Shown: in pieces, positions 51,462 to 59,394 of the stretch
Layout of the letters: each line of letters opens with the position of its first letter
How positions within the stretch are numbered: position 1 is the stretch's first letter
NCBI RefSeq assembly: GCF_052113705.1
Contig: NZ_JBGQOG010000003.1
Location: 124,001 to 188,000, forward strand
DNA: 64,000 nucleotides
Origin: JBGQOG01 sp052113705
GTDB taxonomy: Bacteria; Pseudomonadota; Alphaproteobacteria; Rhodobacterales; Rhodobacteraceae
Direction of reading: 5' to 3'
Notes under the pieces: model-generated
The model's database searches: none
What the model was told of the DNA's origin: nothing
Seen by the model: only the letters and a program-made list of their open reading frames with translations
Made by a program: the position numbers and the translations under genes

Positions 51462-52229
51462 ATGAGCCAGTACGACACACTGACCCTTGAGGTGCAGGAC
51501 CACGTCGCGACACTCACCCTTTCCCGCCCGCCGGTGAATGCGCAAAACAACCGCTTGCGCGAAGAGTTGGCGCAGGTCATCGACATGCTGGGCGACCGGC
51601 GGGACGTGCGCGCCATCGTGCTGACCGGCGCGGGCAAGGCCTTCTCGGCCGGGGCCGACCTGTCCGAGCGCCCGACGCAGGATCCCGGACACTACACCGC
51701 CCATAACCGCCGTGTGCGCGCCAGTTTTGACTGCCTGCTGGAATGCCCCAAGCCGATCATTGCCGCGGTGAACGGTGCCGCCATTGGTGCCGGCTGCGTG
51801 ACGGCGCTCTGCTGTGACATCATCGTGACCTCGGACAAGGGCTTTTTGCAGATGACCGAGGTCAATGTTGGCTTGGCGGGCGGTGTCGCCCATGTGCGGC
51901 GGCATTTCGGCGAGTCCGATGCCCGGCTTCTGATCCTGACCGCGCGCCGCATCTATGGGCCCGAGCTGTTGCGGATGAACGTGGCCTCGGCCTGCACATC
52001 GCCCGAGGATCTGCTGCCGACCGCGCAGGGCATCGCCGCCGAGATTGCCAAGGCCAGCCCCTCGGCCGTGGCCGCCGCCAAAAAGTCATTTCAGGTGACC
52101 GAAGGCATGTCGATCTATGACGCCTACCGCTTTGAACAGGGCCAGACCAAGGCGCTCTCGACCTCAGAGGATAGTGCCGAGGCGATGGCCGCTTTCCGGG
52201 AAAAGCGCCCACCTGTGTTCAAAGACTGA
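51462..52229 (+). CDS. enoyl-CoA hydratase/isomerase family protein (crotonase)
   Basis: This is a 255-residue crotonase-fold protein. The oxyanion-hole residues lie in GKAFSAGADLSERP and AAVNGAAIGAGCVTALCCD. The first catalytic Glu region reads MTEVNVGLAGGVAHVRR, so this Glu is kept; at the second position (SDARLLILTA) the expected Glu is missing, by eye alignment. It may be a hydratase of altered mechanism, an isomerase or a C-C hydrolase. The start at ATG 51462 is nine bases after the flavin reductase stop. It is the last gene of the operon. Confidence 0.85.
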   Translation: MSQYDTLTLEVQDHVATLTLSRPPVNAQNNRLREELAQVIDMLGDRRDVRAIVLTGAGKAFSAGADLSERPTQDPGHYTAHNRRVRASFDCLLECPKPIIAAVNGAAIGAGCVTALCCDIIVTSDKGFLQMTEVNVGLAGGVAHVRRHFGESDARLLILTARRIYGPELLRMNVASACTSPEDLLPTAQGIAAEIAKASPSAVAAAKKSFQVTEGMSIYDAYRFEQGQTKALSTSEDSAEAMAAFREKRPPVFKD

Positions 52230-52252
52230 TCCGGCGTTGCAAGGATGAAGCC

Positions 52253-52279
52253 CTGACGTCGCGCCGGGCGCGGCGTCAG
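52253..52279. terminator. hairpin between convergent crotonase and GntR genes
   Basis: CTGACGTCGCGC (52253-52264) can pair with GCGCGGCGTCAG (52268-52279) with one G-U pair and a three-base loop, giving a 12-bp stem. It lies between two convergent genes and overlaps the GntR stop codon. It may stop transcription from either side, although no U-run is present. Confidence 0.6.
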
Positions 52280-53028
52280 CGCAGCTTGACCGAAATCTTC
52301 ATCATGTCGCCCCGGTAGGTGCCATCAGCCAGCAAGATGATGTCACCATCCTGATTGACCGCGATCCGCTGCACCTTGGCCACCGGGTCGCCGAGCGAGA
52401 TGTTCAGCTCGCTCGCCGTCTCCAGATCGGCCGAGCTGATGGTGACGATCTGCACGGCATCCTCAATGGACTGGCCGGGCAGATCCGCGATCAGCCGCAT
52501 CGCCGTCACCCGGGCATAGGCATCCTCGGGGATCGCCGACAACAGCCGTTCGTCCACGTAGATATCCCCGAGCAGAAAAGCCACGCCATCGCGGCTGTGC
52601 CGCCGACGCAGATGGCGATAGGACGCTGCGGGCGTGCCGATCTCGCTCTCGCGGCGGGGCAGCTGCACGCCGCGCTCGTCGCCCTTGATCTCGATCGTGG
52701 CATTGTCCCGCGCGATCAGCATCCCAGACCAGTCGGTCTTGACCTCGCACCACAGGTCCCGCTTCGGCCGCTCGATCACAAAGGTGCCCTTGGCGCGCAG
52801 GCGCTCGATCAGCCCTTCGCCCTCAAGGATGTTCAGCGCCTGCCGGATCGTCATCGTCGCCACGCCGCATTGCTCGGCGAGTTCCTTGACCGTGGGGATC
52901 TGGGTCCCGATGGCCCATTCACCCACCTCAATGCGCTGGCGAAACAGGCTGGCCAGCTGAATATAGCGCGAGACATTGCTCTTTTGGAGCGCCTTTGCCG
53001 TCGCGTTCTCGACTTTGCCCTCCGGCAT
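52276..53028 (-). CDS. GntR family regulator, HutC/UTRA type
   Basis: This is a 250-residue repressor-type regulator with an N-terminal winged HTH (IPTVKELAEQCGVATMTIRQ, then ALNILEGEGLIERLRAKGTF) and a C-terminal UTRA effector domain (VAKVQRIAVNQDGDIILLAD). It is the only regulator inside the acyl-CoA cluster and is the best candidate to bind the 24-bp palindromes at 41324, 44877, 56049 and 57528. Its own upstream region has an ACTA-AATC-TAGT element at 53088-53099. HutC-type proteins usually release DNA on binding the pathway substrate or an early intermediate. Confidence 0.9.
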   Translation of the reverse strand: MPEGKVENATAKALQKSNVSRYIQLASLFRQRIEVGEWAIGTQIPTVKELAEQCGVATMTIRQALNILEGEGLIERLRAKGTFVIERPKRDLWCEVKTDWSGMLIARDNATIEIKGDERGVQLPRRESEIGTPAASYRHLRRRHSRDGVAFLLGDIYVDERLLSAIPEDAYARVTAMRLIADLPGQSIEDAVQIVTISSADLETASELNISLGDPVAKVQRIAVNQDGDIILLADGTYRGDMMKISVKLR

Positions 53029-53085
53029 TCCTTATCCCTCGCTTGTCGTGCGCCACCAGTTGACATGTGTCTTCGGCATATACAA

Positions 53086-53103
53086 AGACTAAATCTAGTT
53101 TTA
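53086..53103. promoter_or_regulatory. possible operator upstream of GntR gene
   Basis: AGACTAAATCTAGTTTTA contains the short inverted repeat ACTA-N4-TAGT in an AT-rich island 60 bp upstream of the GntR start. It resembles the regulon palindromes only loosely and with different spacing. Autoregulation through this site is a guess. Confidence 0.3.
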
Positions 53104-53131
53104 CACCACAAACAAAGACCCGGCACGGCTT

Positions 53132-53797
53132 TCATTTGGCAAAGCGGAGCTTTCCCTGCGTCACATCATTGCCCTGCGGCAGGTCGTCGGACACGGTGGT
53201 CGCTGCAACCGATGCGCGCGCAGCCCAGAGCGCCTCGGTTGCCGCAAGACGCGGCGCATGCTGCCGCCAGCCACAGTCTGCCCAGCGAAAATCCAGCTGA
53301 CCCAAGGCACAGATGACGGCGATCTGCCCGACCCCGAAGGGGGCCGCACGCAAGGCATCCGCCTCGGCTTCCAGCTGCGCGATGACGGCGCGCACCTTGG
53401 TTTGCCAGCCCTCCGTGACCGCCTGCCACGGCCCGGTGTCACGCGTCAGTTCGGTCCGCCAGAGCAGGAGAATATCGGTCAGCCCGTCGCCGAGCGCCTC
53501 CCAGCGCAGCTGCCGGATCTGCGCTTCGGGATCCGCAGGAACCAGCGCGCCGCCCGCCCGCAGGCTCAGATAGGCGCAGATCACGCGGCTGTCGAACAGC
53601 ACCAAACCCTCTTCGGTCACCAGCGCCGGAATTTTGCCCAAAGGGTTGTCGGCCAGCACCGCCGGGTTTGGCGGCAGATGCAGGGCAACGACCGAGCGCA
53701 CCTGCTCGACCTCGGCCAAGAGTTGCGTCTCATGCAGGGCGATCATCACTTTGCGCACAAAGGGAGAGCGCGGTGACCAGTGCAGCTTCATGACCAT
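53132..53797 (-). CDS. glutathione S-transferase family protein
   Basis: This is a 221-residue protein with an N-terminal thioredoxin-fold GST domain (MKLHWSPRSPFVRKVMIALH, then DNPLGKIPALVTEEGLVLFD with the glutathione-contact SR region) and a helical C-terminal domain. The ATG at 53797 follows GGAGGGG. It lies between the GntR regulator and the FadJ-like gene on the minus strand. A role in the pathway, such as isomerisation or detoxification of a reactive intermediate, is possible but not shown. Confidence 0.88.
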   Translation of the reverse strand: MVMKLHWSPRSPFVRKVMIALHETQLLAEVEQVRSVVALHLPPNPAVLADNPLGKIPALVTEEGLVLFDSRVICAYLSLRAGGALVPADPEAQIRQLRWEALGDGLTDILLLWRTELTRDTGPWQAVTEGWQTKVRAVIAQLEAEADALRAAPFGVGQIAVICALGQLDFRWADCGWRQHAPRLAATEALWAARASVAATTVSDDLPQGNDVTQGKLRFAK

Positions 53798-53895
53798 CAA
53801 AACCCCTCCGACGTGATCGTTTTTTCAGGCCCGGCGGTACCGGAATGCCCCGCCCGGGTGCGATTTTGGTCACAAGTGAACATCTTTTGCATCGC

Positions 53896-55980
53896 TCAAT
53901 CCTCCGATCCAGCGGTGAGTTGCGCGAGGAACTCCTCCACGGGACCGGCACGGAACCCATGGCCGACCGCCTCCGCCAGCGCCGCCATATCTGCGGCGAG
54001 GGCGCCCTGATCCTGCCGCGCCGCCCAATAGAGCGGCCCGCCCCGCCACCGCGGAAACCCATAGCCGTTGGTCAGGACCACATCCACATCCGAAGGCCGC
54101 TGCGCAACGCCCTCCGCCAGCAAAAGCGCCGCCTCATTCACAATGGCGGCCATCAGCTGCCGCTGGATCGTCAGCGCATCATAGGTCACCGGGGCGACCC
54201 CGGCAGCCGTCCGCGCCTTGGCGATCACCTCGGCAACCTCCGGGTCCGGCATCGGCTTGCCGGTGCCGTAACTGTACCAGCCTTTGCCGGTCTTGCGGCC
54301 AAAACGACCCGCCGCGCAGAGGCTGTCAGGGATGGTGACATAGCGCGCCTGAGGGTCGCGCGTGGCGGCCTGCCGTTTGCGCATCGCCCAGGCAATGTCC
54401 AGGCCAGACATATCGGCCACCGCGAAGGGCCCCATCGCAAAGCCAAAGGCCTGAATGGCCGCATCCACCTCCTCCGGCGCGGCACCATCCAGCACGAACA
54501 GCTCGGCCCGGCGGCGGTAGGCGGCGTAGATGCGGTTGCCGATGAACCCCTCGGCCACGCGCGCGACCACCGGCTGTTTGCCAAGCTTGCGCGCGAAGGA
54601 CAGTGCCGAGGCCAGAACCGGCGCCGAGGTCTGCGCCGCTCGCACCACTTCCAGCAAAGGCATGATGTCTGCCGGGCTGAAGAAATGCAGCCCCACCACG
54701 CGCGCCGGATGTGCCAGCCCTGCGACCATCTCCTCGATGTCAAGATAGGAGGTGTTGGTGGCGATGATCGCCTGCGGTTTCAGCGCCGCATCGAGGCCGG
54801 ACAGGACAATGCGTTTCACCGCCATCTCTTCGAAAACCGCCTCGATCACCAGATCACATTCGGTCAGCGCCCCATAGCGCACCGCACCGGTGAGAGCGGC
54901 TTGCTGCGCACGGGCGGCCTCCGGCGACAGGCGTCCCTTGCCAACCTGCGCCTCAAGGCTGGCGGTGAGGGAGGTCATCGCCTTCTCCAGCATCACCGCA
55001 TCGCGCTCGACCAAAGTCACCCGCAAACCCGCCGCAAGAAGGGCGCGGACGATCCCCTGCCCCATGGTGCCACCGCCGACAACGCCCACGGAGGCAATTT
55101 TCGTGGCAGAGGCCCCGTCGATGCCCGCGACCGACGCCGCGCGGCGCTCGGCAAAGAACAGATAGCGCAGCGCCAGCGCATCTTCGCCCAGACGCAGATC
55201 CTGAAAGACCGCGCGCTCATCGCGCAGCGCTTCTGCGCCATCGCCCGCACCGGCAGCCCGGATCAGCCGGATCGCTTCAGCGACATTGGGCCGCCTCTTG
55301 CCCCGGCGCAGGGCGCGGGCGGCGGCGGCGTCGATCACCGCCGGCGCTTCGGGGGGCGGGTCCCTCTGGATGATGTGCCGTTTGGGCCGGCCCTGCACCG
55401 CCAGAAAATCCAGGGCGCCCTGCAACAGATCCCCCTCGACCACGGCATCGATCAGGCCATCGGCCAACGCGGTCTCGGCGGGGATGCGGGCGGCATCACA
55501 GATCAACGCAATCGCACGGCTGACGCCGGTCAGACGCGGCAGGCGCTGGGTGCCCCCAGCCCCCGGCACGAAACCCAATGAAACTTCGGGCAGGCCCAGC
55601 ATCGTGCCCGGCGCGGCGAGACGGTAATCGCAGCCCAAAGCCAGTTCCAGACCGCCCCCCAAGGCCACACCATGCAGCGCGGCCACCACCGGGAAGGCAG
55701 CGGCCTCGATCGCGGCAATCACATCCGGCAATTCCGGCGCCTGCAGCGGCTTGCCAAATTCGCGCAGATCAGAGCCTGCGATGAAGCAACGGCCAGCGCC
55801 CATCACCACCGCCGCGGTTGCGCCCGCCGCCACGGCCTGCGCGATCCCCGACACCAGCCCGTCACGTACCGCATGCGCGCCCGCATTGACCGGCGGATTG
55901 TCGATGCAGAGCACGGCGACCTCGCCCCGCATCTCAAAGCCGACACGGCCGGTGGCGACGGGGGTGGTTTGGCTTTGCAT
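53896..55980 (-). CDS. FadJ-like enoyl-CoA hydratase/3-hydroxyacyl-CoA dehydrogenase
   Basis: This is a 694-residue multifunctional protein. The N-terminal crotonase domain (residues about 10-190) has MGAGRCFIAGSDLREFG and LGLPEVSLGFVPGAGGTQRL. The 3-hydroxyacyl-CoA dehydrogenase part begins at SVGVVGGGTMGQGIVRALLA, with LHFFSPADIMPLLEVVRA and two C-terminal helical domains. It should carry out hydration and NAD-dependent oxidation of the acyl-CoA chain. The second crotonase glutamate appears replaced (SRAIALICDA), so the N-terminal part may be an isomerase or a weak hydratase. It starts at ATG 55980 with AAGGAGGAG upstream; no thiolase is linked. Confidence 0.92.
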   Translation of the reverse strand: MQSQTTPVATGRVGFEMRGEVAVLCIDNPPVNAGAHAVRDGLVSGIAQAVAAGATAAVVMGAGRCFIAGSDLREFGKPLQAPELPDVIAAIEAAAFPVVAALHGVALGGGLELALGCDYRLAAPGTMLGLPEVSLGFVPGAGGTQRLPRLTGVSRAIALICDAARIPAETALADGLIDAVVEGDLLQGALDFLAVQGRPKRHIIQRDPPPEAPAVIDAAAARALRRGKRRPNVAEAIRLIRAAGAGDGAEALRDERAVFQDLRLGEDALALRYLFFAERRAASVAGIDGASATKIASVGVVGGGTMGQGIVRALLAAGLRVTLVERDAVMLEKAMTSLTASLEAQVGKGRLSPEAARAQQAALTGAVRYGALTECDLVIEAVFEEMAVKRIVLSGLDAALKPQAIIATNTSYLDIEEMVAGLAHPARVVGLHFFSPADIMPLLEVVRAAQTSAPVLASALSFARKLGKQPVVARVAEGFIGNRIYAAYRRRAELFVLDGAAPEEVDAAIQAFGFAMGPFAVADMSGLDIAWAMRKRQAATRDPQARYVTIPDSLCAAGRFGRKTGKGWYSYGTGKPMPDPEVAEVIAKARTAAGVAPVTYDALTIQRQLMAAIVNEAALLLAEGVAQRPSDVDVVLTNGYGFPRWRGGPLYWAARQDQGALAADMAALAEAVGHGFRAGPVEEFLAQLTAGSED

Positions 55981-56048
55981 GGGGGCTCCTCCTTCAGCAC
56001 GTCCGCGCGGCGCAGGACCGGCGCCGCCTTCGTCGTTGTATAATATCC

Positions 56049-56072
56049 TAAAAGCTATATGTATAGTTCTTA
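56049..56072. promoter_or_regulatory. candidate regulon operator, copy 3
   Basis: TAAAAGCTATATGTATAGTT followed by CTTA lies 69 bp upstream of the FadJ-like start, in the 312-bp gap shared with the divergent CoA transferase gene. It is nearly palindromic (CTATA-TG-TATAG core) and matches copy 2 at about 18 of 24 positions. The rest of the gap is GC-rich with no gene recognised. Confidence 0.6.
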
Positions 56073-56292
56073 ATGAATCATCCTGCTGCTGCCCCGCCAC
56101 GCCACCGCCGCTAAACACGTCCTTCGGGAGGGCGGCACCGGCGCACCCTCAACTTCTGCGACGCCGCGGAGCCGAAATCGGCGCCTGCCGCCCCAGCCCG
56201 TACCGGTGGTGACATGCCTCTCAAGGTCTGAATGTGAGAGTGCGCGCCGCCCCGACGCCCCCCCCTCAATCGCCAACAGGAGAGAAAACCCG

Positions 56293-57501
56293 ATGCGCCC
56301 TTTCGAGACCCTTCGCGTGATCGACGCGACCCATGTGCTGGCAGGGCCTTTTGCCGCCTACCAAATGGCGGTGATGGGTGCTGACGTGATCAAAATCGAC
56401 CGCCCCGGCGATCCCGATCAGGTGCGCCTTCAGGGCCCGGACCGAGAGCTTGGCGCGGCGGAAATGGGCACGACCTATCTCGCACAGGGAGCGAACAAAC
56501 GCTCGGTCGCGCTGGATCTGAAGACCAAAGGCGGACAGGAAGCCCTGAAAGCGTTGCTGAAAGACGCCGATGTCTTCGTGGAAAACTACCGCCCCGGGGC
56601 GCTGGCGGCGCTCGGCCTAGGGTATGACGCGGTCTCACAGATCAATCCGCGCATCGTCTATTGCTCGGTCTCGGCCTTTGGGCAGCACGGCCCCCGTGGC
56701 ACGGAGACCGGCTATGATTTCGTGTTTCAGGCCGTCGCCGGGCTGATGGCACTGACCGGGACCGACGCGACAGGACCGCTGAAGACCGGCGCGCCGGTGG
56801 TCGATTACGCCACCGGCTACATGACGGCCTTCGCGATCGCCTCGGCGCTGTTCCTGCGCGAACGCACGCAGCGCGGCCAACACATCGACCTCGCCATGTT
56901 CGACGCCACGCTGATGCTGATGAGCACGCATGTCACCGCCCTGACCGCCGCTGGCAAAAAACCCCACCCCGAGGGCAACACATTCAATGTTGCGGGCGTT
57001 GGCGCCTATGAGACGGCCGATGGTTTGCTGATGCTGGGCGCGGCGAACATGCGCCAGCAAAAGAGGTTGTGGGAGGCACTCGGGCGGCCCGAGATGGTCA
57101 AATCCACGCATGCGGCGCGGATTGCGGCCCATGCAGAAGAGGCCGCGATCCTGCGCGCCGAGATGCGGACAAGAACCGCCACGGAATGGGAAGGGTTCCT
57201 GCGCGACCATGGCGTGCCCGCGGGCAAAGTGCGTCCGTTGCATGAGGCGCTGGAGGATCCGCAACTGGCCTTTCGGGGCGTGTTGCAGCCCGCGCCAAAA
57301 CCGCTGGGCCGCGCAGGGACCTATCTCGTTCCTGTGGCGCCCTTTCTGATGTCAGATGGCAGCCCCCATCTCGACCGTCCGGCACCACGGGTGGGTGAAC
57401 ATACGCGCGCCGTGCTGGCCGAGGCGGGATACAGCGCAGCCCATATTGACCAGCTGATCCGGGACGGAGCTGCCGTGCAACACCAGCCCCCGGCCAGCTG
57501 A
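56293..57501 (+). CDS. CaiB/BaiF family (class III) CoA transferase
   Basis: This is the third class III CoA transferase, 402 residues. It begins MRPFETLRVIDATHVLAGPF, and the catalytic Asp is expected in TGYDFVFQAVAGLMALTG. It starts at ATG 56293 behind GGAGAG; an upstream in-frame start at 56206 adds a non-homologous leader. It is divergent from the FadJ-like gene and precedes the exported hydrolase-like gene. Three distinct CoA transferases in one cluster suggest several acids, or stepwise activation, in the pathway. Confidence 0.92.
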   Translation: MRPFETLRVIDATHVLAGPFAAYQMAVMGADVIKIDRPGDPDQVRLQGPDRELGAAEMGTTYLAQGANKRSVALDLKTKGGQEALKALLKDADVFVENYRPGALAALGLGYDAVSQINPRIVYCSVSAFGQHGPRGTETGYDFVFQAVAGLMALTGTDATGPLKTGAPVVDYATGYMTAFAIASALFLRERTQRGQHIDLAMFDATLMLMSTHVTALTAAGKKPHPEGNTFNVAGVGAYETADGLLMLGAANMRQQKRLWEALGRPEMVKSTHAARIAAHAEEAAILRAEMRTRTATEWEGFLRDHGVPAGKVRPLHEALEDPQLAFRGVLQPAPKPLGRAGTYLVPVAPFLMSDGSPHLDRPAPRVGEHTRAVLAEAGYSAAHIDQLIRDGAAVQHQPPAS

Positions 57502-57527
57502 AATCACCGCACAAGCGTATATAAGTT

Positions 57528-57551
57528 GTAGAATCATATTTATGATCCTAA
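57528..57551. promoter_or_regulatory. candidate regulon operator, copy 4
   Basis: GTAGAATCATATTTATGATC followed by CTAA is an almost perfect palindrome (TAGAATCATA...TATGATCCTA), the most symmetrical of the four copies. It lies 82 bp upstream of the exported hydrolase-like gene. A TATATAAG stretch just before it may be part of a promoter. Confidence 0.6.
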
Positions 57552-57633
57552 TCTGAACCCCGGGATTGCCGACGGCCGTTCCGCCCGCCATCCGGCCCAG
57601 ACACCGATGCGGGACGTTCAGTGGAGGAGAACG

Positions 57634-58479
57634 ATGATGAAAACAATGATTGCGGCGATGGGCCTGTCCCTCGCGCTGACGACGGCTGCCCTGGCAACGC
57701 CTGTCGAGGAAAAAACCGTGATGAACGGCGATGCGCAGGTCGGGTATTCGGTCCGCGGAAACGGGCCCTTGGTGGTGGTGATCGCCTCGACCGGGCGCAG
57801 CGCCGGAGAGCTTGGACCGCTGGCAGACCGTTTGGCCGAACGCGGCTACAGGGTTGCCCTGCCCGAGCCCCGGGGGATCGGACAGAGCACCGGCAAACTC
57901 TCGGATGTCAGCTTCCACGACTTTGGCGATGACTTCGCCGCCGTGATCCGGCAGGAAGGCGGTGAGGCCATCGTGGCGGGCCATGCCTATGGTCAGTGGA
58001 TTGCCAAGACCATCGCCTCTGACCACCCCGAGATGGTGCGCGGGGTGGCGCTGATTGCCGGTGGCGCCAAGACCTGGCCGCCGGAATTGTCCGATGCCAT
58101 CACGATGATCAACGATCCTGCGTCGACCGACGAACAGCGCATGGCCGGGCTGATGCTGGCCTTCTTCACGGATGAAGAAACCGCCAGGCCATGGTTGGAT
58201 GGCTGGAACCAGGAGGTGACCCAAAGCCAGCGCGCGGCGCGCAAAGTGACCGAACGCGACAGCTACTGGGCCGGTGGCACCGCCCCCATCCTTGACCTTC
58301 AGGCAGGGTCTGATCCGTTCCGCCCCGCAAGCTCCCGCCAGGAGGTGCGCGATGAACTGGGCGCGGATCGTGTGACGGTCGCTGTCATCGAGGGCGCAAG
58401 CCATGCGCTGCCCGCCGCAAAACCGGTTGAAACGGCGGATGCGATTGCGGATTGGGCCGAAACGCTGCCGAAGAAATAA
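57634..58479 (+). CDS. exported alpha/beta hydrolase-fold protein lacking the nucleophile
   Basis: This is a 281-residue protein with a signal peptide (MMKTMIAAMGLSLALTTAAL, cleavage near residue 22), so it should act in the periplasm. The remainder is an alpha/beta hydrolase fold. The nucleophile elbow reads VAGHAYGQW: Ala118 stands where Ser is expected, and the codon is clearly GCC. An acid (D227 in AGSDPFRP) and a histidine (H257 in GASHALPA) are kept. It may be a non-hydrolytic fold member, such as a binding or lyase-type protein, or a catalytically dead one. It follows GGAGGAG and a copy of the regulon palindrome. Confidence 0.85.
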   Translation: MMKTMIAAMGLSLALTTAALATPVEEKTVMNGDAQVGYSVRGNGPLVVVIASTGRSAGELGPLADRLAERGYRVALPEPRGIGQSTGKLSDVSFHDFGDDFAAVIRQEGGEAIVAGHAYGQWIAKTIASDHPEMVRGVALIAGGAKTWPPELSDAITMINDPASTDEQRMAGLMLAFFTDEETARPWLDGWNQEVTQSQRAARKVTERDSYWAGGTAPILDLQAGSDPFRPASSRQEVRDELGADRVTVAVIEGASHALPAAKPVETADAIADWAETLPKK

Positions 58480-58485
58480 TGCAAC

Positions 58486-58512
58486 CGGCGCCGGGACAGA
58501 TCACCGGCGCCG
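58486..58512 (+). terminator. hairpin after hydrolase-like gene
   Basis: CGGCGCCGG (58486-58494) and CCGGCGCCG (58504-58512) form a perfect 9-bp stem, seven bases after the stop. It lacks a T-run, so termination efficiency is uncertain, but the position suits a transcript end. Confidence 0.6.
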
Positions 58513-58926
58513 CCAACTCCGTATCGCCAGAGGCGAGAAGACCGGCAGTGCCCATGCCGTGGTCGGGCCCGGCCACGGCGGCTGGCTGGCCCAGCGGGTT
58601 GCCGCGATGAACTGGCCCCGAAGGCGGAAGACCGCCCATTCCCCGAAAGAGCTCCGCCGATATGCCGTCAGGGTCAGATTTTGAAGAGCGGGCAACGAAG
58701 ATTGCCCGCGACACGTTCCCTGTCGGTTCGCAGCAGACCCGATGCTGCGGACCCGTTTGGCAGGGGGGCGGCATTGGCCGCCCTGCCGCCTGATATGGCG
58801 TGCTGCGGCGGGGACCCGCGCTGAAGCTGATACGCGCCAGCCCACATATCCCGCAGATCAGCAGACCCGGCGCATCACCGGCACAGGCCCGCGCGGCCGA
58901 CAGAACCCGCAGGTGCGGCACGAACC
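58513..58926. other. intergenic region without recognisable gene
   Basis: This region lies between the convergent hydrolase-like and ATC hydrolase-like genes. Open frames exist on both strands because of high GC, but none has a ribosome site, a recognisable domain or consistent coding texture. It could contain decayed DNA. Confidence 0.4.
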
Positions 58927-59394
58927 TCAGCCTGTCTTTATTTTGTAGCGAAAATCACAATGGCTGGCGCCCTTCATAATCGTTTGCGTCCGCGTCAATT
59001 CAATCTCGGGATTGTAGCCGACGCAAAAGTCGCTGTCGCGGTTGCACGAGAGCAGATGCCCGATGTCGCCAAGCCCCATCTCCCGATACATCTCGGCATA
59101 GCGGCAGCGGGTGACGTTGAATTCCATCGCTTCCGCATCGCTGCGCAGCACTTCAATCTCCAAGGCACCCTCCCTGGTCCAGTTCGGCAAAATCGCCGCA
59201 TAATCGAGCAGGTCCGGCGCATGATCCAATGCAGCCGCCATCGCCTGCCCCTGCTCAATGGCCGAGCGCGAGCAGGTCTCGCCGATCACCGCCTCGGCCT
59301 CGGCGCGGCCGGAGCGGGCCGTGATCACCTCAAAGGCATGTTTCAGGATCATCGCTTCGATGCGGCGGCGGGCGAGTATGGAAAGATCGGTCAT
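58927..59394 (-). CDS. L-2-amino-thiazoline-4-carboxylic acid hydrolase-like protein
   Basis: This is a 155-residue protein of the ATC hydrolase family. Family features are the EFNVTRCRYAEMYREMG segment, the LLSCNRDSDFCVGYNPEIEL stretch and the C-terminal SHCDFRYK. ATC hydrolase opens the ring of an aminothiazoline on the way to cysteine; family members elsewhere may have other roles. No N-carbamoyl-cysteine amidohydrolase is linked, so the function here is unsure. I start it at ATG 59394; an adjacent TTG at 59397 is in frame. Confidence 0.8.
   Translation of the reverse strand: MTDLSILARRRIEAMILKHAFEVITARSGRAEAEAVIGETCSRSAIEQGQAMAAALDHAPDLLDYAAILPNWTREGALEIEVLRSDAEAMEFNVTRCRYAEMYREMGLGDIGHLLSCNRDSDFCVGYNPEIELTRTQTIMKGASHCDFRYKIKTG

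Noticed and set aside
58501..58921. Overlapping frames suggesting a transposase fragment between the hydrolase-like and ATC hydrolase-like genes
   Set aside because: No transposase motif or inverted terminal repeats could be recognised; high GC keeps all frames open.
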